Assembly (NCBI GenBank): GCA_014058105.1
Contig: JACGCM010000560.1
Span: 2,108,001 to 2,172,000, forward strand
Direction: 5' to 3'
Source: Kingdonia uniflora
Lineage: Eukaryota > Streptophyta > Magnoliopsida > Ranunculales > Circaeasteraceae
DNA length: 64,000 nt
Shown here: piece by piece, positions 1-11,633 of the stretch
Position numbering within the stretch: the stretch's first letter is position 1
How the letters are laid out: each line of letters opens with the position of its first letter
Position numbers and translations under genes: made by a program
The notes under the pieces: model-generated
Told to the model about the DNA's origin: nothing
What the model saw: only the letters and a program-made list of their open reading frames with translations
Databases searched by the model: none

Positions 1-1025
1 CACTGCCCTAGGAACAGTACCACCACTGATATGTCAATTATTATGGCTGTCAAATTTTACAGTTGAAGCACACATGCCTTCGACAACAGAAATTTTCATG
101 ACCTATTATGCTTTCGTTTTTGAACCATCGTCTACATTCTACCACATCCTATTGTGCGCATACATAAGTTTTTGAACCTTTAGTAAGTATTTTTCGTTAC
201 ATCTCAGAACCCAAGTGTCTTACCACTTTTTACTCGTGTTCATTACTTAAGGTCGAAGTTCAACAATTACGACCGCGCCTAAATTATCATTGTCTACAAC
301 ACCTAATATTGTTCGACTATCATACTTCGACGAACATATTTTTCATTCAGAAATAAAATAGAAGCCCTCAGGCCTACAAAAGGGGAGAAAGAGAATCAAC
401 ACCAACAACAACAACAAAAACAACAATTACACTACCACAACTTTTCAGAGAACCCCCTATTTCCATACGGGGAAGTTCTTATAAAGCCCTACCTCATTCC
501 CAACTGCGTCCTCAGCATCCACCTGGTCTTCTACCAGGCGTTCAGCCGATATTACCAGTTACTGACGTTTGGCCCTAACTACTGTATCACCCTCCACCAA
601 TGCTCGTACGGCATCCTGCAGATGGCCTCCCTTGGTTCCAGTTCCACTAAATTGGGCAGCAGCACGTCCAACCCTTGATCTCCAAAGAATATCTCCTTCA
701 GGACAGCCGTCTTCTCTTCAATGCGTCATTCTCGCACCTCCATCCTCTTCTGGTACTGTGTGTTTGGTGTAGTTTCCATGTTTTTTTACTCAAAGAAGAC
801 GAAGATGAATGTTAAAAAATTACACCCTAACACCCCCTTGTATACCTTGATTAAAGGGCATTAATTACCCCTTTAATCACCACTTACATTAATTATTCTC
901 TTTAATTACTTTCCACGAAACTGCCCACATTCAGCAGTCAACTCTTCAACTTCCCATACCTAACCAATTTTCTTAGCACGCGCCATCAACACCAATTTCT
1001 GAGGTCCCTGCTGAGAGGGGGCGAA
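1..1025 (+). mobile_element. 3' internal end of a Tat-like LTR retrotransposon (element F), cut by the window edge
   Basis: This stretch precedes an LTR and ends in a purine run (GAGAGGGGGCGAA, 1013-1025) that fits a polypurine tract directly before the LTR start at 1026. No intact ORF is present. The minus strand at about 500-770 has short coding-like stretches broken by stops, which could be the start of an antisense ORF of the kind seen in element E, but that is a guess. The element body lies to the left of the window. Tat assignment rests on the LTR style shared with elements D and E. Confidence 0.5.
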
Positions 1026-1714
1026 TGTAATAGCCTACTCACATCCTTCCAGCACTAGTCGAATACTCGAAGACTACATTGAAGCCTACCTAGAGACTTG
1101 AATCCCAACTAGACAGCAACTAAGTCTACAAAGCCTTCCGATATCAATCGAACACTCAAAGACATTATTATAGTTGAAGCCGAAGACAGACGGCCAACAC
1201 CAGAATTCAGTATCAGTAACATAGAGACTTTGACCATGGTAATACATAGTCGAAGGCAGACATGTCAGACAGCCAGCTCACTAGACATAATAATAAAATG
1301 AGCCACCTGACAACTACAGTGCCAGAACCGACTCCGAGTACAGAACAGTTGCCCCCAAAGGATATACATATGACCTAACCTCCTATTGTGACTCAACCCT
1401 TTCTATGTCCTATAAATAGAAAGGAGGAGGCACTATGAAGTGGTTAGGAACTCTCTCCCTCAAAACCCTACAAAATTACCTTCGAATACTCTGTAACTCA
1501 TTTTTCCCCTTTGACCTATATGCTAACTCGATATTTATAACATCAATCATTCAAAATCCTCGATAGAGGTCGTGGAGTAACCCATTCTAGGACTCCACGC
1601 AAGTGTATGACTTCCGCAATATAGTTTATTATTATCTTACATACTTGTTTAAGGTCGAAGGTTACCCCTCGGTGTAAGAGCTAGTTTCCCTCTTACAAAA
1701 CTTGGCTCCTAGAA
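1026..1714 (+). mobile_element. 3' LTR of element F
   Basis: The LTR begins TGTAATAGCCTACTC directly after the purine tract. It has a TATA box (TATAAATA, 1411-1418) and a downstream part homologous to the solo LTR at 31411-32145 on the other strand: both share the AGAGGTCGTGG block, a block ending in CTCCACGCAAG, and a GTGTAAGAG block. The right end is set by that alignment and is uncertain by a few bases. There is no clear 5-bp duplication, consistent with this being the 3' LTR of a longer element rather than a solo LTR. Confidence 0.65.
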
Positions 1715-4019
1715 AGCAAAGCAGTACCATTCTCCTAGTAGAAACTCTAGAGAGAGTTAAATCAACTAAGGAAACTATGTATTAGGTCAATTAAAACCTC
1801 AGAGAAAGTTAAATCAATTAAGGAAACTATGTATTAGGCCAATTAATTAGTTACATGGCATATATGGTATATTAATTAGTGACATGGCATATATTGTTAA
1901 AATAGTATATTAATTTTAGTCAATATTTATAACTATAAGAGGCACGGGTGTTCCAAAACCACGCAAAACATATATATTTGGTAAAATATTTAAATGGGTA
2001 AGCTAAGAAGTCTATAAGTCTACTATTGCATTTTTTTGGTTTCTTACAATTTATTTCTTGGTTTAGATATACATTCCACAATCTCTTGATCAATTATTGT
2101 ATAAGATGGACTTGGCTAAAGATTTTGAGCTAGATTTTCTTGATGTTTCTATCATTGTGGGTGCAAGATTTGTTGAAGATCTGGTTGAGGAGCTTCAAAA
2201 GGTTATAAAGTTTTGCATTAATTAGTGAATTGTGACAGTAGGACTCATAAGATTCCTTAATGAAGAATTTATTTTGCTAACCTCAGTATACATTATGACG
2301 AGTGAACCAGATATTTAGTTTGTATTTATTTGTAGATCAACTGATACTTTAAAATTTTACGTGATACATTTGTAGGATTCTAAGGTAAACTCTCAGAAAG
2401 CGGACTTTATGCTCGCGGCCTTGTACGTAATGTTGGCTTCATAATAAATTGCCAATTCAAAACTTTGGGTCTATTTAAAGCATACCTTAGTAAGCAGATA
2501 TGTTTCTTCCTTATTCTCCTTTTTTCAAAGTGTTCTCCATGGTTATGTAAATGATTTTCTTTTTGGTGTTATTTTATATAATCCTTTATTGTACGTTTAT
2601 GTGGTTTAGGCCGGAGTTCACTGCATTTACAATATTTAGTTTGCTCTTGTCTCAAGTTCAAAAGCTTAATGCTTTTTATTTACTGGTAATGATCTGTCCT
2701 CTTTTCATCACATATTCTTTATGTATACTTGCACTAGTCACTTCGTGGCAAATATAGACCTACTGGTCATATAAACTATGTAAAAAAAACAAGCTGATGA
2801 TGTTAGGCAAGAGAATTCATGTTTAAGTTGTGTTTCATGTCTAATCTTGTTATTGAAGGATCTACAAAGAATCCTTAAAGCCACATGTGAAGACTTAATC
2901 ACGTCAGTTACTAAGGTACGGATCCGATGCTTTCCTTTGTTACTAAGGTTTGTGTTTTCTCTGCACATTATGAGATCTAGGAATCTACTTTGACCATCCA
3001 AATTCATGTCATAGATCTCTTTATGTAAGATTACAAGTGACTTGATGCTTCTTAAGTCTTGAATAATTTATCCAGCAGGTGATGGCCGCAAAAGTTGAAT
3101 TATCATTGGGAAGTCAAACTCAAAAAAGTAAATTCAATAATGGCTAAACCCCTCAATAATCAAGCATTTTCTATTCCAACAAAAGTATCTAAGTTTGTTC
3201 AGAAGGTATGTTTTATAACTTCTAAATCTTATGATGTTCATATCAGCAAATATTTATATCAGTCGTGAAAGCCTTCTTCAACATCCTAATTACCCGATTA
3301 CATGGAAGGCATGGAAAACTATATTCATGTCTTCGCATTGGTGAGTCAATCAGAGGCAACTTACCTAGTCATGGACGTAAAGGTGGGCCGAGATTCTGAA
3401 GTAGCCATTCCAACCGTGTATTTGCAAGTGAGGGTGGACCCTTAACTCCTTTTTATCCACATAGGAATGCATCAATGGATACATTAGGATGAACTGGTCT
3501 TCATATCTTATCTAGATATGTATATAGTAATGGATATATAAGGTACTATTGATATTTTGATTTTTGCATAAGTTCCTCTTCTTTGTGCATGTCTTGTTGC
3601 TCGGTTTATGCCTTCAATTTCACATGCATTTGATTGTTTTTTTTATTATGTATGTAGATTATCTGGAGATCATATCTCACATGAAGATTGAAAATGACTA
3701 GTAAGGACGGTATTGAGGGCGGTGAAAATGATGTTTGAGTCTTAGTAGGATGTTGCAGCAATGACTAAACATTGAGCGAGCCATGTTTTGTTTTTTCAGT
3801 AGCTTGCAGCTTGTAGCGGTGACATGTTGCTAATTGCAAGATATGTCACTAAGTGCTTCTAGCTTCTATCGCTTCAATATCAATATAGATACATAGAGAA
3901 TTAGTTGTAAGCGCCCTTGTTATTTCATCTGAATTCATATATGTTTTTATTTTTGAAAAATACTTGTACATATTCAGATTTTTCTTAGGTGCTACAATTA
4001 CTTAATTAAAAGTATAAAT
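1715..4019. other. Non-coding or unrecognised stretch with a short tandem duplication
   Basis: A 44-46-bp sequence containing GGAAACTATGTATTAGG is present twice in tandem (1751-1794 and 1801-1846), followed by a second short duplication around ACATGGCATATAT. Short coding-like stretches exist on the plus strand (about 2106-2223 and 3297-3440) but match nothing I recognise. They may be remnants of the gene of the CACTA-like element ending at 4404; no conserved transposase motif was seen. Confidence 0.35.
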
Positions 4020-4404
4020 TTTGTATAGGTGTAGGCTAAAAAATGCCCACCTTGCGGCTGAAGTGCCTTATGCGCATTACATGTGATGTTGGAGCTGCAG
4101 GACAAAAACATATATTTTTTAATTTTCCTATCAATAACATCGCTTTTATGGCGATGTAGATTCTTTTGTTTTGTGTATCAACATCACTTTTAATATAACG
4201 TTAATGTTTGAATTACATCATTTCTAACATGATATGAAAACGTTGCAATTATGTCACCTATTCAACAGTATAACGTCACTTAAAAAGTGACGTAAATGCG
4301 TAATACCGACCAAGTGGTTGAGGTCAACGTCACTTGCAAAAGTGACGTTGTAACTCTTTCACGTCACTTAAAAATTGACATGAAAAGCCTTATTTGTTGT
4401 AGTG
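4020..4404. mobile_element. Right terminus of a CACTA (En/Spm-type) DNA transposon
   Basis: On the minus strand the sequence starts CACTACAACAAAT at 4404, the CACTA-superfamily terminal motif. Inside it is a subterminal block of short palindromes built from CGTCACTT / AAGTGACG, for example 4274-4292 and 4326-4349, as expected for the subterminal transposase-binding repeats of this superfamily. A similar palindrome of the ATCGC/GCGAT type lies near 4140-4160. The matching left terminus was not found, so the element is either truncated or its left end has decayed. Confidence 0.6.
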
Positions 4405-5733
4405 TCTTGTAGTTGTGTTTATTGAATCTCATTTGTGTATTGTTGAAATTACTTACAACCTATCATGTTTATAATGCATACTATTGCAAATGGTATCTTA
4501 TGGATAGACAGTAGACAATAATAATTGTCTAATTAAGACTTGTTCTATAATTGCTATATTATGAGTACTTACAACCTATTATGTTAATTATTAAAAATTT
4601 GTAATGGTGTTTGATTTTCAAATGAATGTAGGTATTTAATTCATGGTTGAAGATAATCTAGCAGTAAATCTCACATGTCTAAGTTAATGAGCCTTTACCA
4701 AGATATAGTGATACATGATGAAGATGTATTAATTAGAAGTCGAAAGAATTACTCATTGTTACAATATTGGTCGAAAACCAATCGAAAATTAAGGGTTTTG
4801 TCCTTATGAAAAAATGATGGAGATAATAAGCAAAAGCAATGATTAATAATAAATTCATTATAATTAGTTACCTTAATTTGCTTTGAGGATTCATGATGTA
4901 ATTGACCATTAGCCAACCATTCCAATGTTTTTGGATAATGCACCATTGTGATAATTACAAATAGAGGATAAGCTTACAAAAGTGAAAACAACATTTTCCC
5001 ATTTTCAATATTACATTCAAATATGATGTGAACACTGTTTCACAAGTTAAATTTGGAAAAGCAGCTTAATAAGCAATTTAAATTCATTATCCTATAGTCC
5101 CAAATATGAATAAAGAAACATAAAGGATTTCAAACCTGAAACCTTAATCATCTAACATAATTATTAAAGGTGATAGGGGATGCTTAGGCTTAAGATAAAC
5201 CTATATAGATAGCTTACAGTTTTACAATTGCTACAAACATCACTGGGCAAACATATAATGTTATATGGTAACAATAGGATAAGCTCATCATTTGAGGTCA
5301 GATAATGATTCACAATTGATATTGCATTGGATAGATGTTGTAGAGGGGATACTTGATTTCACAAATAGAGAAACAGTTGACGCAACCATAGATGTTTCCA
5401 GATTAATGTTGGTACTTTGTATGGCATAACCATTATCTTTCTGATTGTGAGATACTGGTTGGGTAGAATAAGCTACAATGAAGACAACCTCAAATTACGA
5501 TATTGAACATGCTCAATTTAGTGAACTCATGGTAATAGAAGAAATGGTGTTTAGACTATAATACATATAAATTTATATATAATATAACATACATAAATCT
5601 ATAGAGCTAACCCAAGATAAATTTATAGATTAAAATTTATGAGAAATCAAATGCAGATGATGATTAAAGGTTTGTAATATCATATAAAACAACTCAAAGG
5701 ACATTTAATATTATATATATATATATATAGAAT
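4405..5733. other. Unannotated AT-rich stretch
   Basis: No ORF with recognisable coding content, RNA gene or repeat family was identified. It ends in a short TA microsatellite (5711-5729) that borders the MULE. Confidence 0.4.
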
Positions 5734-5960
5734 GGATCCAGGTACACGCCCCCTTAAGACACGGTTTATATATTTAAGAGGATGCTTCCATTTGGCTTGA
5801 TCAATGGTTCTCATAAATTGGTTTCAAGCCAACATAATGAGATGGAAACTAATATACATCTTACTTTGCCTGGTGGTACCATTTCAAAACAAGAACACTA
5901 TTCTCCCTCAATTATTTACTTTCTTCTTTCTCTCTCTCTCTCTGATCTCTTCATTTATGT
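5734..5960 (+). repeat. Left terminal inverted repeat of the MULE
   Basis: Pairs with 15635-15860 in inverted orientation. Conserved blocks are AGGTACACGCC, TTAAGAGGATGCTT and CCTCAATTATT, followed by a CT-rich tract (5930-5945). ORFs of about 120 codons across this repeat look fortuitous. Confidence 0.6.
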
Positions 5961-6919
5961 ATATCTCTATCTTCACCAAGAAACAAATCCTCCATTCTCA
6001 AGCTCCTCAAAAACCCTTGAAACCTTTGAACCAAACTTTCTTAACAGCAGCTTCACATACCCAAGTAATATGTGCTTCAGTTTCGGAGAAGAAAGCTTCG
6101 CTTCGAAGAAGGTTCGCTTTAAAGGAAGTTTTAATTTGTAGATCTAGGATTTCTTCTTTTTTGCATAACTCGAAGAAGTAAGTGAAGTTTGTATCTTCGA
6201 GTTGTAGATCTAGAAACAACTCTTACACTTGTTTAGCATTTTGGCTTTTGTAACTATACTCAGTAGTTTTAGAACTAAGTTGTTCAAAACTATAGGTAGT
6301 ATCTTGAAATTCATGCTCCGCAGAGTTTCGAAAGAGCTTGGCGAAACAAAGGTTAGTTTTGAAATGGATTTTTGATACTTACTAACCACAAACTCAGCAT
6401 TAACTTTTGTTTAATTCATTTTGAAACTAAGTGACTTTCGAAAAATAGAAAATGGAACTGATTTATTAAATTTCACGATTAGGATGGATGGCATTGATTT
6501 ATTATTTGTTGTATTTAGTTCATAGATTTTTGAAGATGAAGAAGGTATAAGTGTTGTTGCTCTCAGAAGTGTTAGACTTCAAGCATTGGATTTACTAATA
6601 AAATTGTAGTTTCCTCCATTTTTGTTGTTTTGATGTATTCTTTCCAAAAGTACACAGTTTTGACATATGTTTTCCGAAATTGTTTTGTTTTATCCATCTT
6701 TTTCTTTGCTAACATTCACTGACATACAGCACAAAATTAGAATAATAGGGTCCATGATCAAGTTTAATAGATTAAGACCAATGCAAGTACATCCCAAATA
6801 ACATAAACATAAAAGTACATGAGACATAAAAATGAATCTACTTCTATTATCGCAAAATTACAAAGATATAACACAAAATTAGATCAATAAGGTCATTAAT
6901 CAAATATAATAGATTAAGC

Positions 6920-7490
6920 TTAATACAAAGTACATCCCAAATGACATAAACGTATTGTTTGATATGTATTCAACCTCGAGTTGTTCTCCAATTTGTGCTC
7001 CACCATTAAAGCGTGCCACTTGGTAGCGAACTGATTTGGGTGATAGGTGTCGCAGATGATAGTACATGCCTTTTTGAACTTAGACTCCTCCTTGTAGACA
7101 TAATTAAAATTTTCAACAAACTTATGGAAGATGTGCCACAAACGAAGCCTATGCTTCGTATTCGGCAATACCTCATAATTTTTTTTAATGAAAGTTTAGT
7201 TTTCTGATCTGCGAAGGTGGAAACAAGTAAGGGTTGTTGGAATACATTCACTTCAACTAGACAAAAAACTTTTCGAGTCATGATTTTGGATTAAAACAAT
7301 TCGAAATAGTCCAGTTTTGAAATCCAATTTTTGAAATAGTGGTAGTTTTGAATTCCCGATTCTGAAACATTATCAACACACATAACTTATGGAAGTTGGG
7401 CCACAGTTTTGGAAAAATAAATTGAAACAAAAATGTTTCGGCATACCATCTTTCAAAACTAATGCAGTTTCGGACACGATGATTCCAACA
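6920..7490 (-). pseudogene. MULE transposase / FAR1-like relic
   Basis: The minus-strand reading from 7168 contains PNTKHRLRLWHIFHKFVENF, matching the conserved [VL]xPxTxHRxCLWHI segment of MURA-type transposases and the domesticated FAR1/FHY3 proteins. It is followed by the usual F...C....P..F...W..L pattern and a LEN(N/E)..L segment. An overlapping minus-strand frame upstream (7281-7006) has LLVSTFADQKTKL, resembling the LL..FAD.KT.S segment that precedes the catalytic Asp in this family, so a frameshift separates the two. Catalytic residues cannot be assigned with confidence. The relic covers a small part of the roughly 600-800-residue family length. It sits inside TIRs, so a transposon gene is likelier than a host FAR1 gene. 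Confidence 0.7.
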
Positions 7491-7975
7491 CAATTTCAGT
7501 CCATACTACTTCCTATGACTTTCACCTTGATTGGAAAAACAAACAAACAAGTTTCCCACTAAAAAATGAATCTCAGTTAAAAAATATAGCAACTTAACCT
7601 TGGGAATTGTGACTCCCATGGCCAAGTCATGGTCTATGGTGCTTATTTCCATATGAATATTCCATCCTCAAATATTACTTTAACATAAACTACATGAAGT
7701 TATAATGATAAAATAAAACTCAATTCTAAAAAATTCTTCTTCAATGTTGCCTCCAGTTCTTTCTAGATATCATATTTACTTTCTTCCTTAATGGCATCAT
7801 CCACCTCCTCAATCTCAACTTGTTCAATTATTGAAAAGTAAAAGCAAAACTTTTTAAGTTTCGATTCATGTAGTTCAAAAGTCAACCAGTTTTGTTTCTA
7901 AAAATTCAAACTGATAATTAGTTAGATTCTAAAAGAAAAGACAGTAGTTAATGGTTTAAACAAGAAAAACCATTA

Positions 7976-8238
7976 TCAATACTGAAGTTCACTTGAATTT
8001 GTAGAGAGAATGATGATTCTATTTCTGTGGGGACAACATCTCCCTTGGTAACCATTGACAAGATTTAGAGTTTTTGGACTGAATACTCCTCCTCCTGACC
8101 AATCATATACATCTAATGAATTTGCAGAGAGAATGATGGTTCTATTTTTGTGGGGACAACATCTCCCTTGGTAACCATTGACAAGATTTAGAGTTTTTGA
8201 ACTGAACACTCCCCCTCCTGACCAATCATTATACATCT
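7976..8238 (-). repeat. Tandem 123-bp duplication, in frame, in the MULE interior
   Basis: Two near-identical units, 7993-8115 and 8116-8238, lie head to tail. On the minus strand they stay open through both and encode two copies of a 41-residue segment with cores DWSGGGVFS and LVNGYQGRCCPH. The unit length is a multiple of three. I do not recognise the segment; it may be part of the transposase gene or of captured sequence. Confidence 0.6.
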
Positions 8239-8288
8239 AATAAATTAATTATTTATAAAATTTTAAAACACTAGTAACGGGTACACAC

Positions 8289-8396
8289 CTTTTCTGCTAG
8301 GTTACCGGCAGCCATGCGCAGTTTCCTAAACTCAATCTCTTTATCCTCTATGTATCTCGCAAACTCAGATTTCACAAAATCCAATTCCTCCTTCAT
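8289..8396 (-). pseudogene. Short coiled-coil-like coding fragment next to the copia insertion
   Basis: The minus strand encodes a charged, heptad-like segment including KEELDFVKSEFARYIEDKE. It stops at the left edge of the copia LTR, so the copia element may have inserted in this reading frame; the apparent start Met overlaps the junction. It could be the coiled-coil region of the MULE gene. No specific family is assigned. Confidence 0.4.
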
Positions 8397-9395
8397 AAAA
8401 TTATATGTGCTCGTATTTAAAGTATTTCAATAAATTAGGTCAAAACAATTCAAATCAATCAATGATAATGATTAAACATAAGCAATCAAAAGTAAAGACA
8501 AGGAATTAAAAGACACAGGCAATTGTTTACCCTGTGGAAACTCCTTATACTAGAGAAAAACCACAGGCAAAAATCCACTAATAAAAAAGAGTTTAATTTG
8601 AATTACACTTACAGACTCGATAACCTTGTCTTATGATTATCTCTCTTTTGACTAAAGCTTCACGCCCAATCTTCTTCTGTTCTCGTAACAACCCTTCTTG
8701 ATCTCACACCAAGAATTGCTCTTCTTGAATTGCTCATGAACAATATGAATAAAGTATTGTCAAACTAACTCAACATCAATCTTAAAATTTGAAGATTTTT
8801 GATTGATATTGAATTTACACTCTCTGATAAAGTAGTTGGAGCGTTTAAAAAAAATAAACGTTTTTCCAAAACCAAAAGCGGGAGAGAAAAAGAAACAGGG
8901 TTTGCATAAATAGTAAACCAATTTCTCTCGAGAATCGTTCGAACGAGACCTAATGTCGTTCGAACGACTTACGACTAATTTGGTCCAAAACCCAAGAAAA
9001 TTGGCAATTCGTTCGAACGACAAGAAGACTCGTTCCAACGACAATTGTCTATGGGCTAAATTTCCAGGGGACATCACAACTCGTTCGAACGGCAAGAAAA
9101 CTCGTTCGAATGACAATTGTCTATTGGCCAAAATTCCATGGGACATGACAGCTCGTTCGAACGACAAGAAAACTCATTCGAACGATAATTGTCTATGGGT
9201 CAAAATTTCAGGGGACATGACAACTCGTTCGAACGACAAGAAAACTCGTTCGAACGATAATTATATATAAATGCTCATCCCTTTATCAGTGAGTTCTACT
9301 TATCTTCTATCTAGTGATCTTCATTTTATTAGTATCTTCGACTGAGGCAACCACGAGACTCCACAAACACAAAATGAGACAAATAAAACCTTTCA
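8396..9395 (-). mobile_element. 3' LTR of copia element J
   Basis: Read on the minus strand it begins TGAAAGGTTTTATTTGTCTC directly after the purine tract AAAGGGGGAGAT. It is about 1.0 kb and homologous to 14151-15014 and, inverted, to 12486-13441. Its last bases are slightly diverged from the TTCA terminus of the 5' LTR. It contains the longest version of the 72-bp palindrome array (8936-9261). Confidence 0.75.
8936..9261 (-). repeat. 72-bp tandem array built on CGTTCGAACG, longest copy
   Basis: Units of 72 bp each carry two CGTTCGAACG-like palindromes separated by AAGAAAACT on one side and by a spacer with CAATTGTCTATGGGCC and a GGGGACATGACA-like block on the other. Roughly four palindrome pairs are present. 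The array lies inside the LTR between a TATATATAA box and the TTTATGCAAACCCT leader-like block. Confidence 0.8.
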
Positions 9396-9409
9396 ATCTC
9401 CCCCTTTGG
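9396..9409 (-). promoter_or_regulatory. Polypurine tract of element J
   Basis: The minus strand reads CCAAAGGGGGAGAT immediately before the LTR start, the classic copia PPT arrangement. It primes plus-strand DNA synthesis and fixes the element's orientation. Confidence 0.8.
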
Positions 9410-10182
9410 TTCATTTCGTGTCAAATAAAAACTAAGGCGAACACATGACTCTGTAGCACTTCCCAGCTTCAGAGTTTGTCTAGACCTTAGATAGACACCA
9501 CCCCTTTCTTGAACAGGTTCAATATCTGGACCTCCTCTATGAATAATATTTTCTTATAACCCTGTTCTCATCAGTTAGTGTGTTACTAAATATCTGCACA
9601 CTCAACAAACTCGTTAATGATACATGTGGAAAAAAAAACTTAAAATATAGTCATATAATCAAAAATATATATAAACGAATAAATCTAGAGAAGCATTTGC
9701 AAACCATACATGTAAACTCGTTTTTCTCCCTTTTTGTCACGGAAGAAACAACAAGCAACTACAATTAACTATCTGAAAGAAAATAGATTAGAGACATCTG
9801 ATAATCATATAAACAAAAGGTAGTACTAGACATACTGGTAAAGTTAGTACAAAGACTCCTATCTCACGTGCTCTCAAAATAAAAAAATCTCAAAGAAGAT
9901 CCAGACAAAAGTAAACAAGATCAAGAATAGTTGCGAAGACAGAAGTCTAGCAAAGGCACCCTGTGTAGTCAAGCCTATCTGGAATCTGAATTATACTCAA
10001 ACGTTTGTGGCTCTCAGACCTGACAAAGACCCCTAACCTCTGTCTTAATAGTCCCCAGTCATCCCTCAATATCACCCAACCTAGTTATCATCATCTCCAT
10101 ATCCACGGATAAGGACTTAAGCAGGCACCAATACTCTGAAGAGAAAACACCTCCTGAGGCTATGCAGCTGAGCTACAAGAAC
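9410..10182 (-). other. J spacer between the 3' ORF and the PPT
   Basis: No coding content was recognised. It is AT-rich, with a repeated TCTCAGACCTGACAAAG-type fragment and no tandem array. Confidence 0.4.
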
Positions 10183-11169
10183 CTATGTGCTCACCTGGAG
10201 GAGCAGGCTCATAAGGTAGCACAGGAAAAAGATAAAATGCACTCTTATGACAGTTACTCGCATCCATTTTTTTAGTTTTGGTATCCTCATATTCATTAGG
10301 AAACACCTTGTAGCCAGCAGTAGTAAGAATCGCCATAACAAGCTGAGCAAAGGGTAATGAACTCTAAGTCGCCATTTTGGTGCTTGCATCAATAATCTCC
10401 TCAATGATGATATTAGGTAGATTTATCTCAATATCATTCTTGAAGACATAGAAAAAAACCTTCATCCGCTCAGAGAGTTCATTCTTTTGAGATCGTGGAA
10501 TGATATTCGTAATAGCTATGCTATGTACGAGGCGAAACTCATCTTCTAACATCTTTCGGGAAATAATACCTGATCCAGTATATAGACTATGTTGAGCCGT
10601 GATGTCAAGAACCATAGTATGCAGCTTAGGAAGAATAGAAACCCCATCCTCATCAAACTCCCCCTCATAAGTAACGGCAGACCAGGGATAATACGATGCT
10701 GGCCAAATATACCTCAGAAACATAATGTACTTAGAGCGACGAAAACCCAAAATGGCATAGAGACAGTCCCTAGTGACTTTGTACTCGGTGCTATCAATAG
10801 TGGTTGAGAAAGTTCGACTAGAAAAATTATAGATATACACAAGTTACAGAGAACCATAGAACAATTAAACAATCCTCGGGTATACCTTTCCTGAAGGAGT
10901 AAGAATCTTGGTTCAATTTCTTGCTTTAAAATTTTCAAACACCCGTGCATAGCCTTCATTAACTTCAGAGAAATCTTGATGTCTACAACTTGTTTTTTCA
11001 CAATTAGGCGATCTTTAAAGCCTATTTCAGTGGCCCAATGTACCGGGTTATCACCAACCCTCTGGCCATCAAGAATACCTGTATCGTCAGTGCCATTTAA
11101 ACAAAGGTGAAAAGCTATCCGCAGATAACTATCCAAACAACAATCACAGGTATATAACCAACCCAATAC
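10183..11169 (-). pseudogene. Extra 3' ORF of element J, resembling 'putative plant transposon protein' domains, with an apparent intron
   Basis: Two overlapping minus-strand frames (11220-10714 and 10840-10364) and a third (10404-10183) read as one decayed protein. Recognisable stretches are GVSILPKLHTMVLDITAQHS, then ITNIIPRSQKNELS, and INLPNIIIEEI followed by SSLPFAQLVMAILTTAGY. This order resembles the putative plant transposon protein domain (Transposase_32 type) often found in or near plant retroelements. The frame change at about 10850 coincides with a possible 68-bp intron (10818-10885: donor AAAG|GTATAC, acceptor TTTTTCTAG), so it may be splicing rather than damage. A stop sits just after DASTKMAT at about 10364. 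The function is unknown. The position between pol and the 3' LTR is that of Sirevirus extra ORFs. Confidence 0.55.
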
Positions 11170-11633
11170 CTGCAAGAAGCAAACCCAAAGCTCCACAACA
11201 CCAAACCCAAGCAGTTCCACAATCTAACAAGCCAACAATCAAGAAAATTACACCTACTATAACCAATAAAACTCCAACCACACAACTTGCAAGAAACAAC
11301 ACCACCACCTCCCCAAACCTAACCAACATGGTTAAGCAGGGGAACCCAATAAAGCACAATCACAACCCAAAACCTGCAGTTACCAACCCAAACTCCAATC
11401 CCCCAATTCTTCTCCAATTATACTCAGTAATGCACCCAAACAATCATACATAAAATACCCCTTGTAAACAATAAAAATACAACCCTACAATCCAGTAATG
11501 CAAGCAATTCCAATAATCATAGAGGTTCAGTAATCAACCCAGAGGATTCAGTATATAACTCTACTACAATCAGACCAAAGAAGCACAACATATGAAAAAC
11601 TAGAGAACAATCAACACTCATAACAAAACTTAC
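11170..11633 (-). other. Candidate leader intron upstream of the J 3' ORF
   Basis: On the minus strand AATTTG|GTAAGTTTTG at 11633 is an excellent donor. A T-rich stretch follows and reaches TTTGCTTCTTGCAG at 11170, a good acceptor, 464 bases away. Upstream (11640-11800) lies a CT-rich, UTR-like sequence and, at 11838-11876, two TTCGAAC motifs related to the LTR palindrome. This suggests the extra ORF is expressed from a spliced transcript. Splice sites are inferred only. Confidence 0.4.

Noticed and set aside
5782..6181. Two overlapping ORFs of about 120 codons.
   Set aside because: They lie in the MULE terminal repeat and CT-rich leader, in two frames at once, with no similarity to a known family.
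6920..7168. Functional FAR1/FHY3 host gene.
   Set aside because: Frameshifted, short, and enclosed by inverted repeats; a MULE transposase relic is likelier.
8936..9261. CRISPR-like array at the CGTTCGAACG repeats.
   Set aside because: The units are tandem (no unique spacers), lie within LTRs, and the DNA is a plant nuclear genome.
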